Part shown: positions 23,165 to 31,514 of the stretch, piece by piece
How the letters are laid out: each line of letters opens with the position of its first letter
How positions within the stretch are numbered: position 1 is the first letter of the stretch
Assembly: GCA_041164045.1 (NCBI GenBank)
Contig: JBEAQD010000021.1
Span: forward strand, 1-38,649
DNA: 38,649 nucleotides
DNA from: CALRBF01 sp041164045
GTDB lineage: Bacteria > Patescibacteriota > Minisyncoccia > SW-4-49-11
Reading direction: 5' to 3'
The notes under the pieces: model-generated
The model's input: only the letters and a program-made list of their open reading frames with translations
Told to the model about the DNA's origin: nothing
Database searches by the model: none
Made by a program: the position numbers and the translations under genes

Positions 23165-24745
23165 TTATTTTTTTATAACCTTACTATGTATTTTACCATT
23201 ATAAAATTGAGTTGTGAGAATATCTCCTTCTTTAATCTGATTAATATCTGTAATTATTTTATCATAAATTTTAGTAATACTATAGCCTTTTTGTAAAATA
23301 GATTGTGGATCAAAAGCAGACAATTTAGACTGTAATAAAGCCAATTTATTTTGAGATTGAGACAAAGCTGTAGCCATAATAAGATTCAAACTATGAACAT
23401 TATTATGCACACTATGGTGATATTGTTGAATTTCATTTAATTTTTGAAAAGTCAAGCTCTCTAGCTTTTGAATAGTGGTTCGGACTGTATCTGCAATGTA
23501 ACGAGTATATCTTTCTAGAATATGTAAATTTTGGTCTATTCTGGACTCTAAATTTTGCACCTTATACTGTATACTAGCTTGTAAAATTCTCTCTTTTTGC
23601 TCTACACTAATCTGCAACTCATCTCGATGGGGAGTCAACAACTCAGCCGCATTAGACGGAGTGGAAGCCCTCATATCAGCTACAAAGTCAGCAATAGTAA
23701 AATCCCTCTCATGCCCAACAGCTGAGATAATAGGCTTAATAGAAGTATAAATGGCTCTGGCTACCGACTCATCATTAAAAGCATGTAAATCATCCATCGC
23801 TCCTCCTCCTCTAGTCAATACAATCACCTCCACCTCTGGATAAGTATTAAGATTCTCAATTGCCTCAATAATACTATCCACCGCCCGCTCACCCTGAACC
23901 TGAGCATGATGAAAATACAAATTCAAGCCCCCCATCCTTGCTCCAAGTACTTTCATAAAATCCTTATAAGCTGCCGCATCTTGTGAAGTAATAACTCCAA
24001 TAGATTGAGGCATCTCGGGAATTGCTCTTTTGCGAGCCTCACTAAATAAACCTTCTGACTCTAATTTTTGCCTTAATAATTCAAATGCTTTGGCGAGTTC
24101 CCCTTCACCAGAGACCGCCAAAGTCTCCACCATCACACTAAAAATACCAGATTTAGGTGAAAGTCTCGGCTTCCCTGTAATAATAATCCGCATCCCATCC
24201 ACTGGGGAGATTCTAGATTTTCTCAAATTAGCAACAGTAGTAAAACATCTAATTTTTGCTTCCTTCTGTTCATCTTTTAGATCAAAGAAAACCCATTGAT
24301 TATTAGCAAAACTAGACATTTGAAAAGCTGACACCTCACCCTCAATTTGAACCGTTTGTTCTCCAATAATAGCATTGATTTGCTGGATAAAAGCCGAGAC
24401 ACTCAGAACTTCTGATGTAATAGCCGGAGTTTTGATCTTAAGCTCAGCATATTGAACCAAAGACTCTGGAATATGCTGCTGATTAGACTCTAGATACTGT
24501 TTGCCCTCAGCAAAATGAGTAAGAGTACGAATAGCCTCTTTTTTGACCAATATAGATGAATCCTGCAATAAAGGAATAATCAAATCAGAAACTCGTCCCC
24601 ACTCAAAACTAATCAAAGCTCGCAAAGAAGCCTGTCTATATGATGGCTTACTATGAGCCAAAAAAACTTGAATACTATACAAAGCCCGCTCTCCACGCTC
24701 CCTAATAATATCCTGAAAATAAGTATCTAATCGCTTACCTGTCAC
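23165..24745 (-). CDS. xseA: exonuclease VII large subunit with N-terminal HEAT-like extension
   Basis: Single-strand DNA exonuclease subunit. From about residue 112 it follows XseA: OB-fold (EVLSVSAFIQQIN..., QIEGEVSAFQ), PQSIGVITSQDAAAYKDF, LTRGGGAMDDLHAFNDE, and AVGHERDFTIADFVADMRASTPSNAAEL, then the long coiled coil and a C-terminal QKGYSI domain. Residues 1-105 are extra: they contain two HEAT-like helix pairs (SYRQASLRALISFEW..., SILVKKEAIRTLTHFAEG). Starts with GTG; TATAAT lies about 30 nt upstream. No xseB-like gene is next to it, although XseB is normally needed for activity. First gene of a five-gene run ending in uvrA. Confidence 0.92.
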   Translation of the reverse strand: MTGKRLDTYFQDIIRERGERALYSIQVFLAHSKPSYRQASLRALISFEWGRVSDLIIPLLQDSSILVKKEAIRTLTHFAEGKQYLESNQQHIPESLVQYAELKIKTPAITSEVLSVSAFIQQINAIIGEQTVQIEGEVSAFQMSSFANNQWVFFDLKDEQKEAKIRCFTTVANLRKSRISPVDGMRIIITGKPRLSPKSGIFSVMVETLAVSGEGELAKAFELLRQKLESEGLFSEARKRAIPEMPQSIGVITSQDAAAYKDFMKVLGARMGGLNLYFHHAQVQGERAVDSIIEAIENLNTYPEVEVIVLTRGGGAMDDLHAFNDESVARAIYTSIKPIISAVGHERDFTIADFVADMRASTPSNAAELLTPHRDELQISVEQKERILQASIQYKVQNLESRIDQNLHILERYTRYIADTVRTTIQKLESLTFQKLNEIQQYHHSVHNNVHSLNLIMATALSQSQNKLALLQSKLSAFDPQSILQKGYSITKIYDKIITDINQIKEGDILTTQFYNGKIHSKVIKK

Positions 24746-24786
24746 AAATTTTATAATTATTAAATTTATATATTTATTATAACATA

Positions 24787-25083
24787 TAAAAAAGAAAGCG
24801 ACTGTGAAGTCGCTTATATGGGTTAAATATAATCTGCTCCCAAAAACTTGGGAGCTGGGGGGGGGGTAGGGGTATTTAGTTGTAGTACTGAGCTATTGCT
24901 CAGAATGTGACATCGGAAGCTGGTCCGACTGGAATGGTAAGGCAGTCATGCCTGCCCCTACGCCAAGGGAAGAAAGGCTTCGATGAGTTGAAAACCTTTT
25001 TGCCTTTGCGCCCTTTCCGTGGATGGAAGGAGGGAGCAGTATGCCGCTTGCCATGTGCCATGAATGCCACAAAGTATAGGCAA
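24787..25083 (-). ncRNA. structured RNA candidate D (about 295 nt)
   Basis: The 416-bp gap between the oxidoreductase and xseA has no convincing protein but has a minus-strand TTGACA-type promoter (25090-25116) and a strong minus-strand terminator (24788-24815). Between them are several hairpins: GCTCCCAA/TTGGGAGC (24836-24855), CTGAGC/GCTCAG with loop TATT (24888-24903), TCGGA/TCCGA (about 24914-24929) and AGGCA/TGCCT (about 24941-24954). A 10-base G tract (24857-24866 on plus) follows the first hairpin. No match to known housekeeping RNAs recognised. A 60-codon plus-strand frame here (24907-25089) is judged spurious. Confidence 0.6.
24788..24815 (-). terminator. Rho-independent terminator of RNA candidate D
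   Basis: Minus strand AAGCGACT / AGTCGCTT, 8 bp, 4-nt loop, followed by TCTTTTTT. Confidence 0.85.
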
Positions 25084-25089
25084 ATTTAA

Positions 25090-25116
25090 TTTATACCTTT
25101 TCTAAAATTTTGTCAA
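25090..25116 (-). promoter_or_regulatory. promoter of RNA candidate D
   Basis: Minus strand TTGACA (25111-25116) with TATAAATT starting 15 nt further (25088-25095). The -35 box is exact; the spacer is short if TATAAA is the -10, and about 17 nt if TAAATT is. Confidence 0.6.
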
Positions 25117-25161
25117 GCTTTATTAACTTTTATCAATTTTTAACAAAAGTTATGATTATAT

Positions 25162-26346
25162 TTATTTTATAATCTCATCCAACTTTAATTTCTCTACTAT
25201 CCATTTTCTAATTGTAGCCATATAGGCTGAATCCCCAATTACAACCCCACCAATAATTTCACCTTGTTTGTTGGTATTAACTTGCACATATCTATTCCCT
25301 TGTTCTATCACCACTGATTGCATAGTCTCAGGATTTAGCCGACATTGCCCAACAAAAGCAATCGCCAGACTAGTCTTAGGACAATAAGCTGGGATTAGAC
25401 TAAACTCCTTCATACTCTCTGGATGCACCATATTATATCCAGCCGTCATGCCTTGTAATGAAGCCTGGGCCCAAGTCCCTGAACCTGCATATTGAGATTG
25501 AGAAACATCATAGTATTCCACAATGTCACCCGCTCCAAAAACACTTTCATCCTCACTTTGTAAATACTGATTCACTCTAAGTCCTCGACCACAAAGATCC
25601 GCCGGCACAAAATCCTTATTCAACTCCAAGCCAATACCAACACACATAGCCTCCGTTGGGATGATTTCTCCAGAAATTAACTCAACTTCACTAATCGCAC
25701 CTGCCTGATTGCCTCTAATTTCTTTGATCTCACTTTCATAATAAATTTTAGCTCTCTTAGCTAAGTATTCATTTAAGATATTACCTCCAATTTGGTCAAT
25801 CATACCCTGCCAATACCATTCATCTCGGATAATCAGAGTCACTTCCTTACCTAAATTAGATAATAATTCTACAAATTCAATTCCAATAAATCCGCCCCCA
25901 ACAATAGTAATTTTATTTTTGCCCCTTATATAATCCCTCACCGCAATCGCATCATCCAAAGTCTGAAAAGCAAATACTCCTTGCAAATCTGACCCTACTT
26001 GAGATAATCTACGAGCCCGACCACCTGTGGCAATCAGAACTTTGTCATAAGCTAGAGCTTCTCCATTATCTAAAGTAATTGACTTTTCTTTAGGATCTAA
26101 ACTTTGTACCTTAGCTATAATTCGGTCAATATTCTGTGCTTGGAATTGATCCTCGCTCTTCAGCAACAAGTCTTCTGGAGACTTAATATCAGCCGCCACC
26201 TTTCCAATATTAACCCGAGAATAAACCGAATACTGCTCTTCCCCAATCAAGACAATACTAGCCTCTGAAGCTTCTTTGCGAATAGCCATCGCCCCATTAG
26301 CCCCCGCAATCCCCGCTCCAATAATAATGTAATTATAATGTTTCAT
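25162..26346 (-). CDS. FAD/NAD(P)-dependent pyridine nucleotide-disulfide oxidoreductase family protein
   Basis: A 394-residue flavoprotein. FAD-binding GAGIAGANGA near residue 10, NAD(P)-binding IVGGGFIGIEF at about 148-157, the ATGGRARRL turn, and the second FAD motif VFGAGDIVEY near residue 285. The layout fits rubredoxin/ferredoxin reductases, NADH oxidases and nitrite reductase-type flavoproteins. No redox-active CxxC is present, so it is not a thioredoxin or lipoamide reductase. Electron acceptor unknown. TATAAT about 45 nt upstream, no Shine-Dalgarno. Confidence 0.9.
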   Translation of the reverse strand: MKHYNYIIIGAGIAGANGAMAIRKEASEASIVLIGEEQYSVYSRVNIGKVAADIKSPEDLLLKSEDQFQAQNIDRIIAKVQSLDPKEKSITLDNGEALAYDKVLIATGGRARRLSQVGSDLQGVFAFQTLDDAIAVRDYIRGKNKITIVGGGFIGIEFVELLSNLGKEVTLIIRDEWYWQGMIDQIGGNILNEYLAKRAKIYYESEIKEIRGNQAGAISEVELISGEIIPTEAMCVGIGLELNKDFVPADLCGRGLRVNQYLQSEDESVFGAGDIVEYYDVSQSQYAGSGTWAQASLQGMTAGYNMVHPESMKEFSLIPAYCPKTSLAIAFVGQCRLNPETMQSVVIEQGNRYVQVNTNKQGEIIGGVVIGDSAYMATIRKWIVEKLKLDEIIK

Positions 26347-26419
26347 CGATTTTAAATTATTAACTATTATTTTTATTATAACATATCTTGATTTGGATTT
26401 TATAATATGATAATATTTT

Positions 26420-26683
26420 GGAGTTGTTTTTGAGGAAAAAGTTAGATGTCAAACAAAAATCTTTCTGATTTTTTTGAACCTTTGTCTGGTAGAGCCCACA
26501 GGAATACGCCGAGCGTATGTCCTGTTGGAGAACCTACCCTACCAGACACTCTCCCAACAAGATGTGGATCCAAAGCTTCACATCCAAACCTAACGACACT
26601 TGAGCAGGGTCGTCCTGATGAGGGATAATCAAACTCAAACATTCATACAAGACCCCTCAAATCGAGTTGGTCTTTTTTCTTTT
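26420..26683 (+). ncRNA. structured RNA candidate C (about 260 nt)
   Basis: Gap of 450 bp without a convincing protein; two overlapping opposite frames here look artefactual. Structure is strong: a perfect 10-bp helix TGTCTGGTAG (26483-26492) with CTACCAGACA (26539-26548) encloses an 11-bp hairpin ACAGGA-ATACG / CGTAT-g-TCCTGT with loop CCGAG (26498-26525). A further GATGTG/CACATC helix (26561-26584) follows, then a terminator. TATAAT and GATAAT boxes at 26401-26414 may be the promoter, though no good -35 is seen. Not recognised as RNase P, tmRNA, SRP or a known riboswitch; there is no gene within 100 bp downstream on the same strand that would clearly be controlled. Confidence 0.6.
26649..26683 (+). 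terminator. Rho-independent terminator of RNA candidate C
   Basis: AAGACC-cCTC ... GAG-tt-GGTCTT, followed by TTTTTTCTTTT. Confidence 0.85.
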
Positions 26684-26798
26684 ACTAAATTTTAGAATAA
26701 TGTGAATTATTCGCACAGTATACGATCTTTTGTACTCCCTACACAAATACATAAAATATGCTATAATATTAGCATCTCGAGGAAATTGATTATCTTTT

Positions 26799-27233
26799 AT
26801 GAATAGTCAAACGGCACTAAGAATTAATCAATGGATAGATATAGTTCATAATCCTAATTATTGGGTTACCTTCTGGTTTATTGCTTTATATATTTTATTA
26901 GAGCCAAGGATTTTCCCAAATCGAAATATAATTCCTCAAAATAAATACGCTAAAACTATAATCTATACTAAATTCTTTATACTTATTTTTACTTTTATTA
27001 TAATGCTTTCCCAGAGTTTATTTGGGGGATGTCTGATTAATTCAGTTCAAAATTGCATTGCTAGGACTTATCTTGATCGAGAATATTGGTATCCTTTTGG
27101 CTTGGTCTTCCGAGAAAACTTTGACCCACAATATTGGATTTATCTCAGGTTATTTTATATTATATTAACTATAATATACGGTATTTGGATATATAAATAT
27201 TATAAATTTGTGATGAAAAGCTGGAGTAAATAA
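26799..27233 (+). CDS. hypothetical membrane protein, four helices
   Basis: Unrecognised 144-residue protein with hydrophobic helices at about 21-36, 54-70, 90-105 (weak) and 112-132, plus two cysteines in a central loop (GGCLINSVQNCIARTY). TATAAT precedes it; GAGG is present but 16 nt from the ATG, so it is unlikely to act as a normal ribosome site. No in-frame earlier start is possible because of a TGA. Function unknown. Confidence 0.6.
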   Translation: MNSQTALRINQWIDIVHNPNYWVTFWFIALYILLEPRIFPNRNIIPQNKYAKTIIYTKFFILIFTFIIMLSQSLFGGCLINSVQNCIARTYLDREYWYPFGLVFRENFDPQYWIYLRLFYIILTIIYGIWIYKYYKFVMKSWSK

Positions 27234-27263
27234 AAACCCCTACCGCCTTGAGTGACAGTAGGG
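27232..27263 (-). terminator. Rho-independent terminator of the 27280-27627 gene
   Basis: Minus strand CCCTAC ... GTAGGG with a 14-nt partly paired interior, followed by GTTTTTATTT. It lies right after the convergent gene's stop. Confidence 0.75.
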
Positions 27264-27279
27264 AGAGGATAGAAGGAAT

Positions 27280-27627
27280 TCAAGAGAAAGGATCTTCTCC
27301 GTCTATGCCACCTAAAGTGGATGGGGAATCTACCCCGTTTAGAGCAAAGAACTCCCAGGGATGAATAAAGTCATCATTAGTAAGAACCTCATACCACCCA
27401 GTCTCTGGATTCCATGCCCACATCTCATCCTCATCCTCATCTTCAAACCTGGAGTATAGACAACCCCCATCTATAAAACCAATCTCAGACTCAGGATTGA
27501 GTTGAGAGAGGAAAAGCTTGACATCAGAGCCAAGATAATAAAGCTCCTTGACGAAGCACTTTTTACTTGTATGCTCTTGAAGGGAGTTGATGACGGCATC
27601 AATAGCTGACTGAGATGCGAGATGCAT
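27280..27627 (-). CDS. small acidic orphan protein
   Basis: Unrecognised 115-residue soluble protein with an acidic run (SRFEDEDEDEMWAW) and a C-terminal acidic, glycine-rich tail. The WAWNPETGWYEV segment suggests a small beta structure. Single gene with its own terminator. The start ATG 27627 has no Shine-Dalgarno. Acidic small proteins of this type may be inhibitors or DNA mimics, but nothing specific supports that here. Confidence 0.55.
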   Translation of the reverse strand: MHLASQSAIDAVINSLQEHTSKKCFVKELYYLGSDVKLFLSQLNPESEIGFIDGGCLYSRFEDEDEDEMWAWNPETGWYEVLTNDDFIHPWEFFALNGVDSPSTLGGIDGEDPFS

Positions 27628-27815
27628 GGATTTTGAATATGCAACAACTCGATAAGTAAAGCATATTTTTTAACTTTTGTCAAATATTAGTGGCTAAATA
27701 TTCTGATTTATAAAGAAATATAATTTATAATTCATCATTCATAATTTATACCACCCCTTATTGCATTTTGACACTATTTGCAATATAATATGAGAGTTAT
27801 GTAAAATATTATATT
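27628..27815. other. intergenic stretch, divergent promoters, no gene seen
   Basis: AT-rich; contains the repeated string TTCATAATTTATACCACCCC at 27740-27759, resembling the spacer of the hairpin repeats, and TATAAT at about 27785 before efp. Nothing else recognised. Confidence 0.5.
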
Positions 27816-28382
27816 ATGCTTTCAATTTCAGATATTAAAAAAGGTAAAATTATCGTAGTGGATGATAGTCCATTTTTAGTTTTATTTAGTCAATTATCCA
27901 AAAAAGGCCGAGCTGGCTCAGTGTTAACGGTCAAGATGAAGAATCTTATTACTAATAATACTCAAGAGCGAAATTTCAAACAATCAGATATGTTCCCTGA
28001 GGCAGATATTGCGGAATCCTATGTTGAGTATCTCTACAATGACGGGGAGCAATACCATTTTATGGATGAGAAAACTTTTGAGCAATATGCTTTTGATCTT
28101 GAAACTTTGGGTGAGAATACAGTTGGCTATTTACAAGAGGGAGCTAAAGTCAAAATTGTCACTTATAATGGTGAGCCGATTACTATCAATTTACCGCCTA
28201 AAGTAGTGCTAGGAGTGACTGAAGCTGTCCCAGCTATTAAAGGGAATACTGTTGATGCAGCTATGAAAATGGTAAAAGTTGAAACTGGTATAGAAGTAAA
28301 AGTCCCTATGTTTATCAATCAAGGTGATAAAATCCGTATCAATACTGAGACTGGTATTTATGAGGAAAAAGTGACAAACTAA
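27816..28382 (+). CDS. efp: elongation factor P (arginine-tip type)
   Basis: Translation factor that relieves ribosome stalling at polyproline. 188 residues, three beta-barrel domains, with the KMKNLITNNTQERNF end of domain I and the typical C-terminal GDKIRINTETGIYEE. The tip of domain I reads SKKGRAGSV, so position 32 is arginine, aligned with Arg32 of the rhamnosylated Pseudomonas EF-P (KSGRNAAV) and not with the lysine of E. coli. Whether EarP and dTDP-rhamnose exist here cannot be seen. No Shine-Dalgarno. The stop codon overlaps that of convergent polA by 3 bases within CTAA. Confidence 0.95.
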   Translation: MLSISDIKKGKIIVVDDSPFLVLFSQLSKKGRAGSVLTVKMKNLITNNTQERNFKQSDMFPEADIAESYVEYLYNDGEQYHFMDEKTFEQYAFDLETLGENTVGYLQEGAKVKIVTYNGEPITINLPPKVVLGVTEAVPAIKGNTVDAAMKMVKVETGIEVKVPMFINQGDKIRINTETGIYEEKVTN

Positions 28383-30961
28383 CCCCAATAATCTTTGATC
28401 ACTGCTTCAACTTTGATTGGTATAGCGGCCTTATAAACCGACTCCATAATTTCTAGAATTTTATCTTTATATTGCTCAGCTTTGTCTGCTTTGACTTCGA
28501 AAACCAATTCATCGTGAACTTGTAAAATCATATAAATATTATCTTTGTCTGCTATATATTCATTAATTTGAATCATTGCTAACTTTATAATATCCGCTTG
28601 TAAGCCCTGAATTGGCATATTAACTGCTATTCTATCCAATAAGGCCTGGTTGCGAGGGTTTCTAATATCTATATTTGAAAGATCTCTAATTCGTCCATAT
28701 TCTGTCTGAGCATAACCATGCTTGCGAGCGAATTGCTTGAGAGATTCCATATAGTCATTTAGTTCTGGGTAGGCTTGACGATATTTATCGAGGAAAACTT
28801 GAGCTTCGGCTCTTTTTATTTTGAGATTTTGGGCTAAACTTGTAGCTCCCATCCCATAAAGAATTCCAAAATTAATAGTCTTTGCAAAACTTCGCATTTC
28901 TTTGGTGACTTCTTCGGTCTTGACTCCATAAACTCGCTGAGCTGTAGCGGTATGAAAATCTATATTTTGCCTAAAAATTTCTAACATAGCCTGATCTTGA
29001 GATAAGTGAGCCGCTAGTCTCAACTCAATCTGGGAATAATCACAAATTAACAAAGTCCAACCCTCCGGAGCTACAAAACAATTTTTGATTTGCCTACCAA
29101 GTTCACCTCGAGCTGGTATATTCTGTAGATTTGGATCTACTGATGACAATCTACCAGTAGCGGCAATGTTTTGCTGATAGGTGGTATGAATTCGCCCACT
29201 ATCATCCATCAAAGTTGGCAGACTATCTATATAGGTAGATTTGAGCTTAGCCACTTCACGATATTGTAAAATCAAGTCCACAATCTCGAATTCTTCACGC
29301 ATAGATTCTAAAGCCTGAGCTGAAGTAGAGACTTGACCTCCATTAGTCTTCTTGACTCCTTTGGCTGAAAGATTGAGTTTATTAAATAAAATATCCGCTA
29401 ATTGCTTAGGTGAATTAAGATTGAATTCCTCTCCTGCGATAGCATAAATATCTCTAGTCAAGGTAGTAATTTTATCCTCTACAAAAGTTTTAGTAGCTTG
29501 TAATTTTGACTCATCGAATAATACTCCCACTGCCTCCATCTTAGCCAGTACTGGCAAAAGTGGTCTCTCAATAGAATTATAAACCTCCTCAATATGTAAA
29601 GTCTGCATTTTGGATAAAATCAGATCATATAATTGATGCAGAACCAATTCCGGCTGAGCAGAATTATATCCTACTCCATAGGCTCCACATACCGCCTCTA
29701 GCGATAATTGTCTCTCACCAGGATTAATTAGATAGACCATTAGTATCACATCTTGCAAATTAGCTTTCAGTTCAAAAGGATATAATTTCCGAATAATAGG
29801 CTTGATATCAGCACAAATTATATTTTGCTCGGAAGCTAGTAATACTCTTAATTCCTTCTCGCTCAGTTTAGCTCTCTGCCCATTAGTATCAATAGCTATA
29901 TAGTTCTCTTGTTCAGCCCAAATAGCTAAAGGGAAATTCGTTAGCTGAGATAAATCGTGAAATTTTTCATCCTCCACACTCTCAGGCTTTGCGACTGGGG
30001 CTATATTAGTCTGTCCCCAAAAGCTAGTCTGAGACTTATGATTGTTGGCTTTTTCTAATTGGGTATTAAGTTCTTTGACCAGAGAATAGAATTCAAAATG
30101 TTTGAAAATTTGCTTTGCCTTCTCAACTGGGAAAGTATAGTCTATTGAGTCTTGCACCACCTCTCCAATTGGAGCATCAGTGATAATAGTAGCTAATTCA
30201 CGACTAAAAAAAGCTTGTTCTTTATTATTCTTGAGATTCTCAAATATAGATTTAGTCAGTGCTTCTCTATCCTCTTTGTCAATATCCTCAAATTTAGTAT
30301 ATTTATCTATAAATTTATAGATATTCTCTATGGTCTCAAATCTTCTCAATAAATTCACCGCTCGCAAATCACCAATTCCCGGCACTCCAGGAATATTATC
30401 AGACGGGTCTCCCTTCAGTCCCTTAAAATCACAGACTTGATCTGGGCGAATTTGGTATTTGGAAATTACAGCTTCAGTATCAAAAATCACCGTATCATTG
30501 ATACTTTTTCTCAAGGTATAAACCGAAATCTGGGGTTTAACTAATTGCATAGTATCCATATCCCCAGTTACAATAATAAGCTCATTGCTGGTCTTGCTAG
30601 TCTGCTTGGCAATAGTACCTATAATATCATCCGCTTCATATCCAGCTAGTTCTAAAATGGGTATTTCAATAGATTCCAACATTTCTTTGACCAAAGGAAT
30701 CTGATCATATAAATCCTGATCTGCCGCCACTCGATTAGCCTTATACGCCTCAAATTGATTATGCCGAAAAGTATCCCCCGCCACATCAAAAGCTGCTAAT
30801 ACAATATCCGGCTTAATATCCTTAATAACTTTTAACAAAAGCTTAGCATAACCATACACCGCATTTACCATCACCCCATCAGCAGTAGTAAAAGGAGGTA
30901 GAGCATGATAAGCCCTATGAATCACCGCATTACTATCTAGAATTACAATTTTTTTCTTCAT
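28379..30961 (-). CDS. polA: DNA polymerase I (proofreading domain degenerate)
   Basis: 860 residues. The 5'-3' exonuclease (residues 1 to about 290) shows YEADDIIGTIAKQ, VTGDMDTMQLV and GLKGDPSDNIPGVPGIG. The central 3'-5' exonuclease-like region has lost the DxE motif (PLAIWAEQENY where FDTET is expected), so proofreading is probably absent, as in Taq and Bst polymerases. The polymerase domain is complete: motif A DYSQIELRLAAHLS, motif B RSFAKTINFGILYG, motif C VHDELVFEV. TATAAT ends 8 nt before the ATG, implying a leaderless mRNA. Confidence 0.96.
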   Translation of the reverse strand: MKKKIVILDSNAVIHRAYHALPPFTTADGVMVNAVYGYAKLLLKVIKDIKPDIVLAAFDVAGDTFRHNQFEAYKANRVAADQDLYDQIPLVKEMLESIEIPILELAGYEADDIIGTIAKQTSKTSNELIIVTGDMDTMQLVKPQISVYTLRKSINDTVIFDTEAVISKYQIRPDQVCDFKGLKGDPSDNIPGVPGIGDLRAVNLLRRFETIENIYKFIDKYTKFEDIDKEDREALTKSIFENLKNNKEQAFFSRELATIITDAPIGEVVQDSIDYTFPVEKAKQIFKHFEFYSLVKELNTQLEKANNHKSQTSFWGQTNIAPVAKPESVEDEKFHDLSQLTNFPLAIWAEQENYIAIDTNGQRAKLSEKELRVLLASEQNIICADIKPIIRKLYPFELKANLQDVILMVYLINPGERQLSLEAVCGAYGVGYNSAQPELVLHQLYDLILSKMQTLHIEEVYNSIERPLLPVLAKMEAVGVLFDESKLQATKTFVEDKITTLTRDIYAIAGEEFNLNSPKQLADILFNKLNLSAKGVKKTNGGQVSTSAQALESMREEFEIVDLILQYREVAKLKSTYIDSLPTLMDDSGRIHTTYQQNIAATGRLSSVDPNLQNIPARGELGRQIKNCFVAPEGWTLLICDYSQIELRLAAHLSQDQAMLEIFRQNIDFHTATAQRVYGVKTEEVTKEMRSFAKTINFGILYGMGATSLAQNLKIKRAEAQVFLDKYRQAYPELNDYMESLKQFARKHGYAQTEYGRIRDLSNIDIRNPRNQALLDRIAVNMPIQGLQADIIKLAMIQINEYIADKDNIYMILQVHDELVFEVKADKAEQYKDKILEIMESVYKAAIPIKVEAVIKDYWG

Positions 30962-30969
30962 ACCTTTAT

Positions 30970-30975
30970 ATTATA
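30970..30975 (-). promoter_or_regulatory. -10 box 8 nt before polA ATG
   Basis: Minus-strand TATAAT at 30970-30975, ATG at 30961. Normal start-point spacing would place transcription start at the ATG itself. Confidence 0.65.
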
Positions 30976-31042
30976 GCATATAGTATTGTCATATAAAATA
31001 ATATGTGTTATATTGACCTTGTTCTTTGCATAGTATAAAACT

Positions 31043-31471
31043 ATGGGCTTTCAAGAATCTGGACACAGTTCAGCCTATATTACAAATATAGTCAATAAGC
31101 GGGTGGCTAGTTGGTTATCAATAAATCCTCCGAATAGAAAAAACTATGGTCTAATTATTAGATATAAAGATGATGATAATATCTGTAAGGAGTTGATAGA
31201 TGATAAGATTGAATTAGATGCCATATATAAAATCTGCAGAAGTAATGTAACAGATATGTTTTATCTACTGACTAAAATCTATATCGGTCAAGTTAAATAT
31301 GCCGACTTTATAAACTTTGTCAAAACAATAAGCAATAAATTGAATAAAATCAGAGAAACTCAGCAAGCAGTTAGGTCAGAAAAAGAAAGATTACTGAGAC
31401 TCAATAAATTAGAGATGGAAATCAGAAAAATAACAGCTAACGCTAGAAAAACACTTCTTATAACTCAATAA
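31043..31471 (+). CDS. hypothetical protein with C-terminal helical region
   Basis: Unrecognised 142-residue protein. The second half (about 95-135) is basic with a heptad-like pattern (LNKIRETQQAVRSEKERLLRLNKLEMEIRK), likely a coiled coil. No membrane segment. TATAAA is only 3 nt before the ATG, so either that box is not used or the true start is further in. Followed directly by a strong terminator. Function unknown. Confidence 0.55.
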   Translation: MGFQESGHSSAYITNIVNKRVASWLSINPPNRKNYGLIIRYKDDDNICKELIDDKIELDAIYKICRSNVTDMFYLLTKIYIGQVKYADFINFVKTISNKLNKIRETQQAVRSEKERLLRLNKLEMEIRKITANARKTLLITQ

Positions 31472-31498
31472 TCTCCCCTTCATCTGGGAGATTTTTTC
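31470..31498 (+). terminator. Rho-independent terminator of 31043-31471
   Basis: ATCTCCC / GGGAGAT, 7 bp (AATCTCCC/GGGAGATT extended), then TTTTTTC. Confidence 0.85.
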
Positions 31499-31514
31499 TT
31501 TACACTCATTAATC

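Noticed and set aside
24907..25089. 60-codon plus-strand frame
   Set aside because: Promoter and terminator in this gap face the other way, and hairpins fill the region; RNA candidate D explains it better.
26442..26642. Opposing frames 26442-26642 (minus) and 26446-26628 (plus)
   Set aside because: Both arise from the self-complementary helices of RNA candidate C; neither has a plausible composition.
9443..26683. RNA candidates as RNase P RNA, tmRNA or SRP RNA
   Set aside because: Looked for GAGGAAAGUCC, the tmRNA ends with tag frame, and the GGAAGGAAGCAGCC-type SRP tip in all four; none was found by eye, though diverged forms cannot be excluded.
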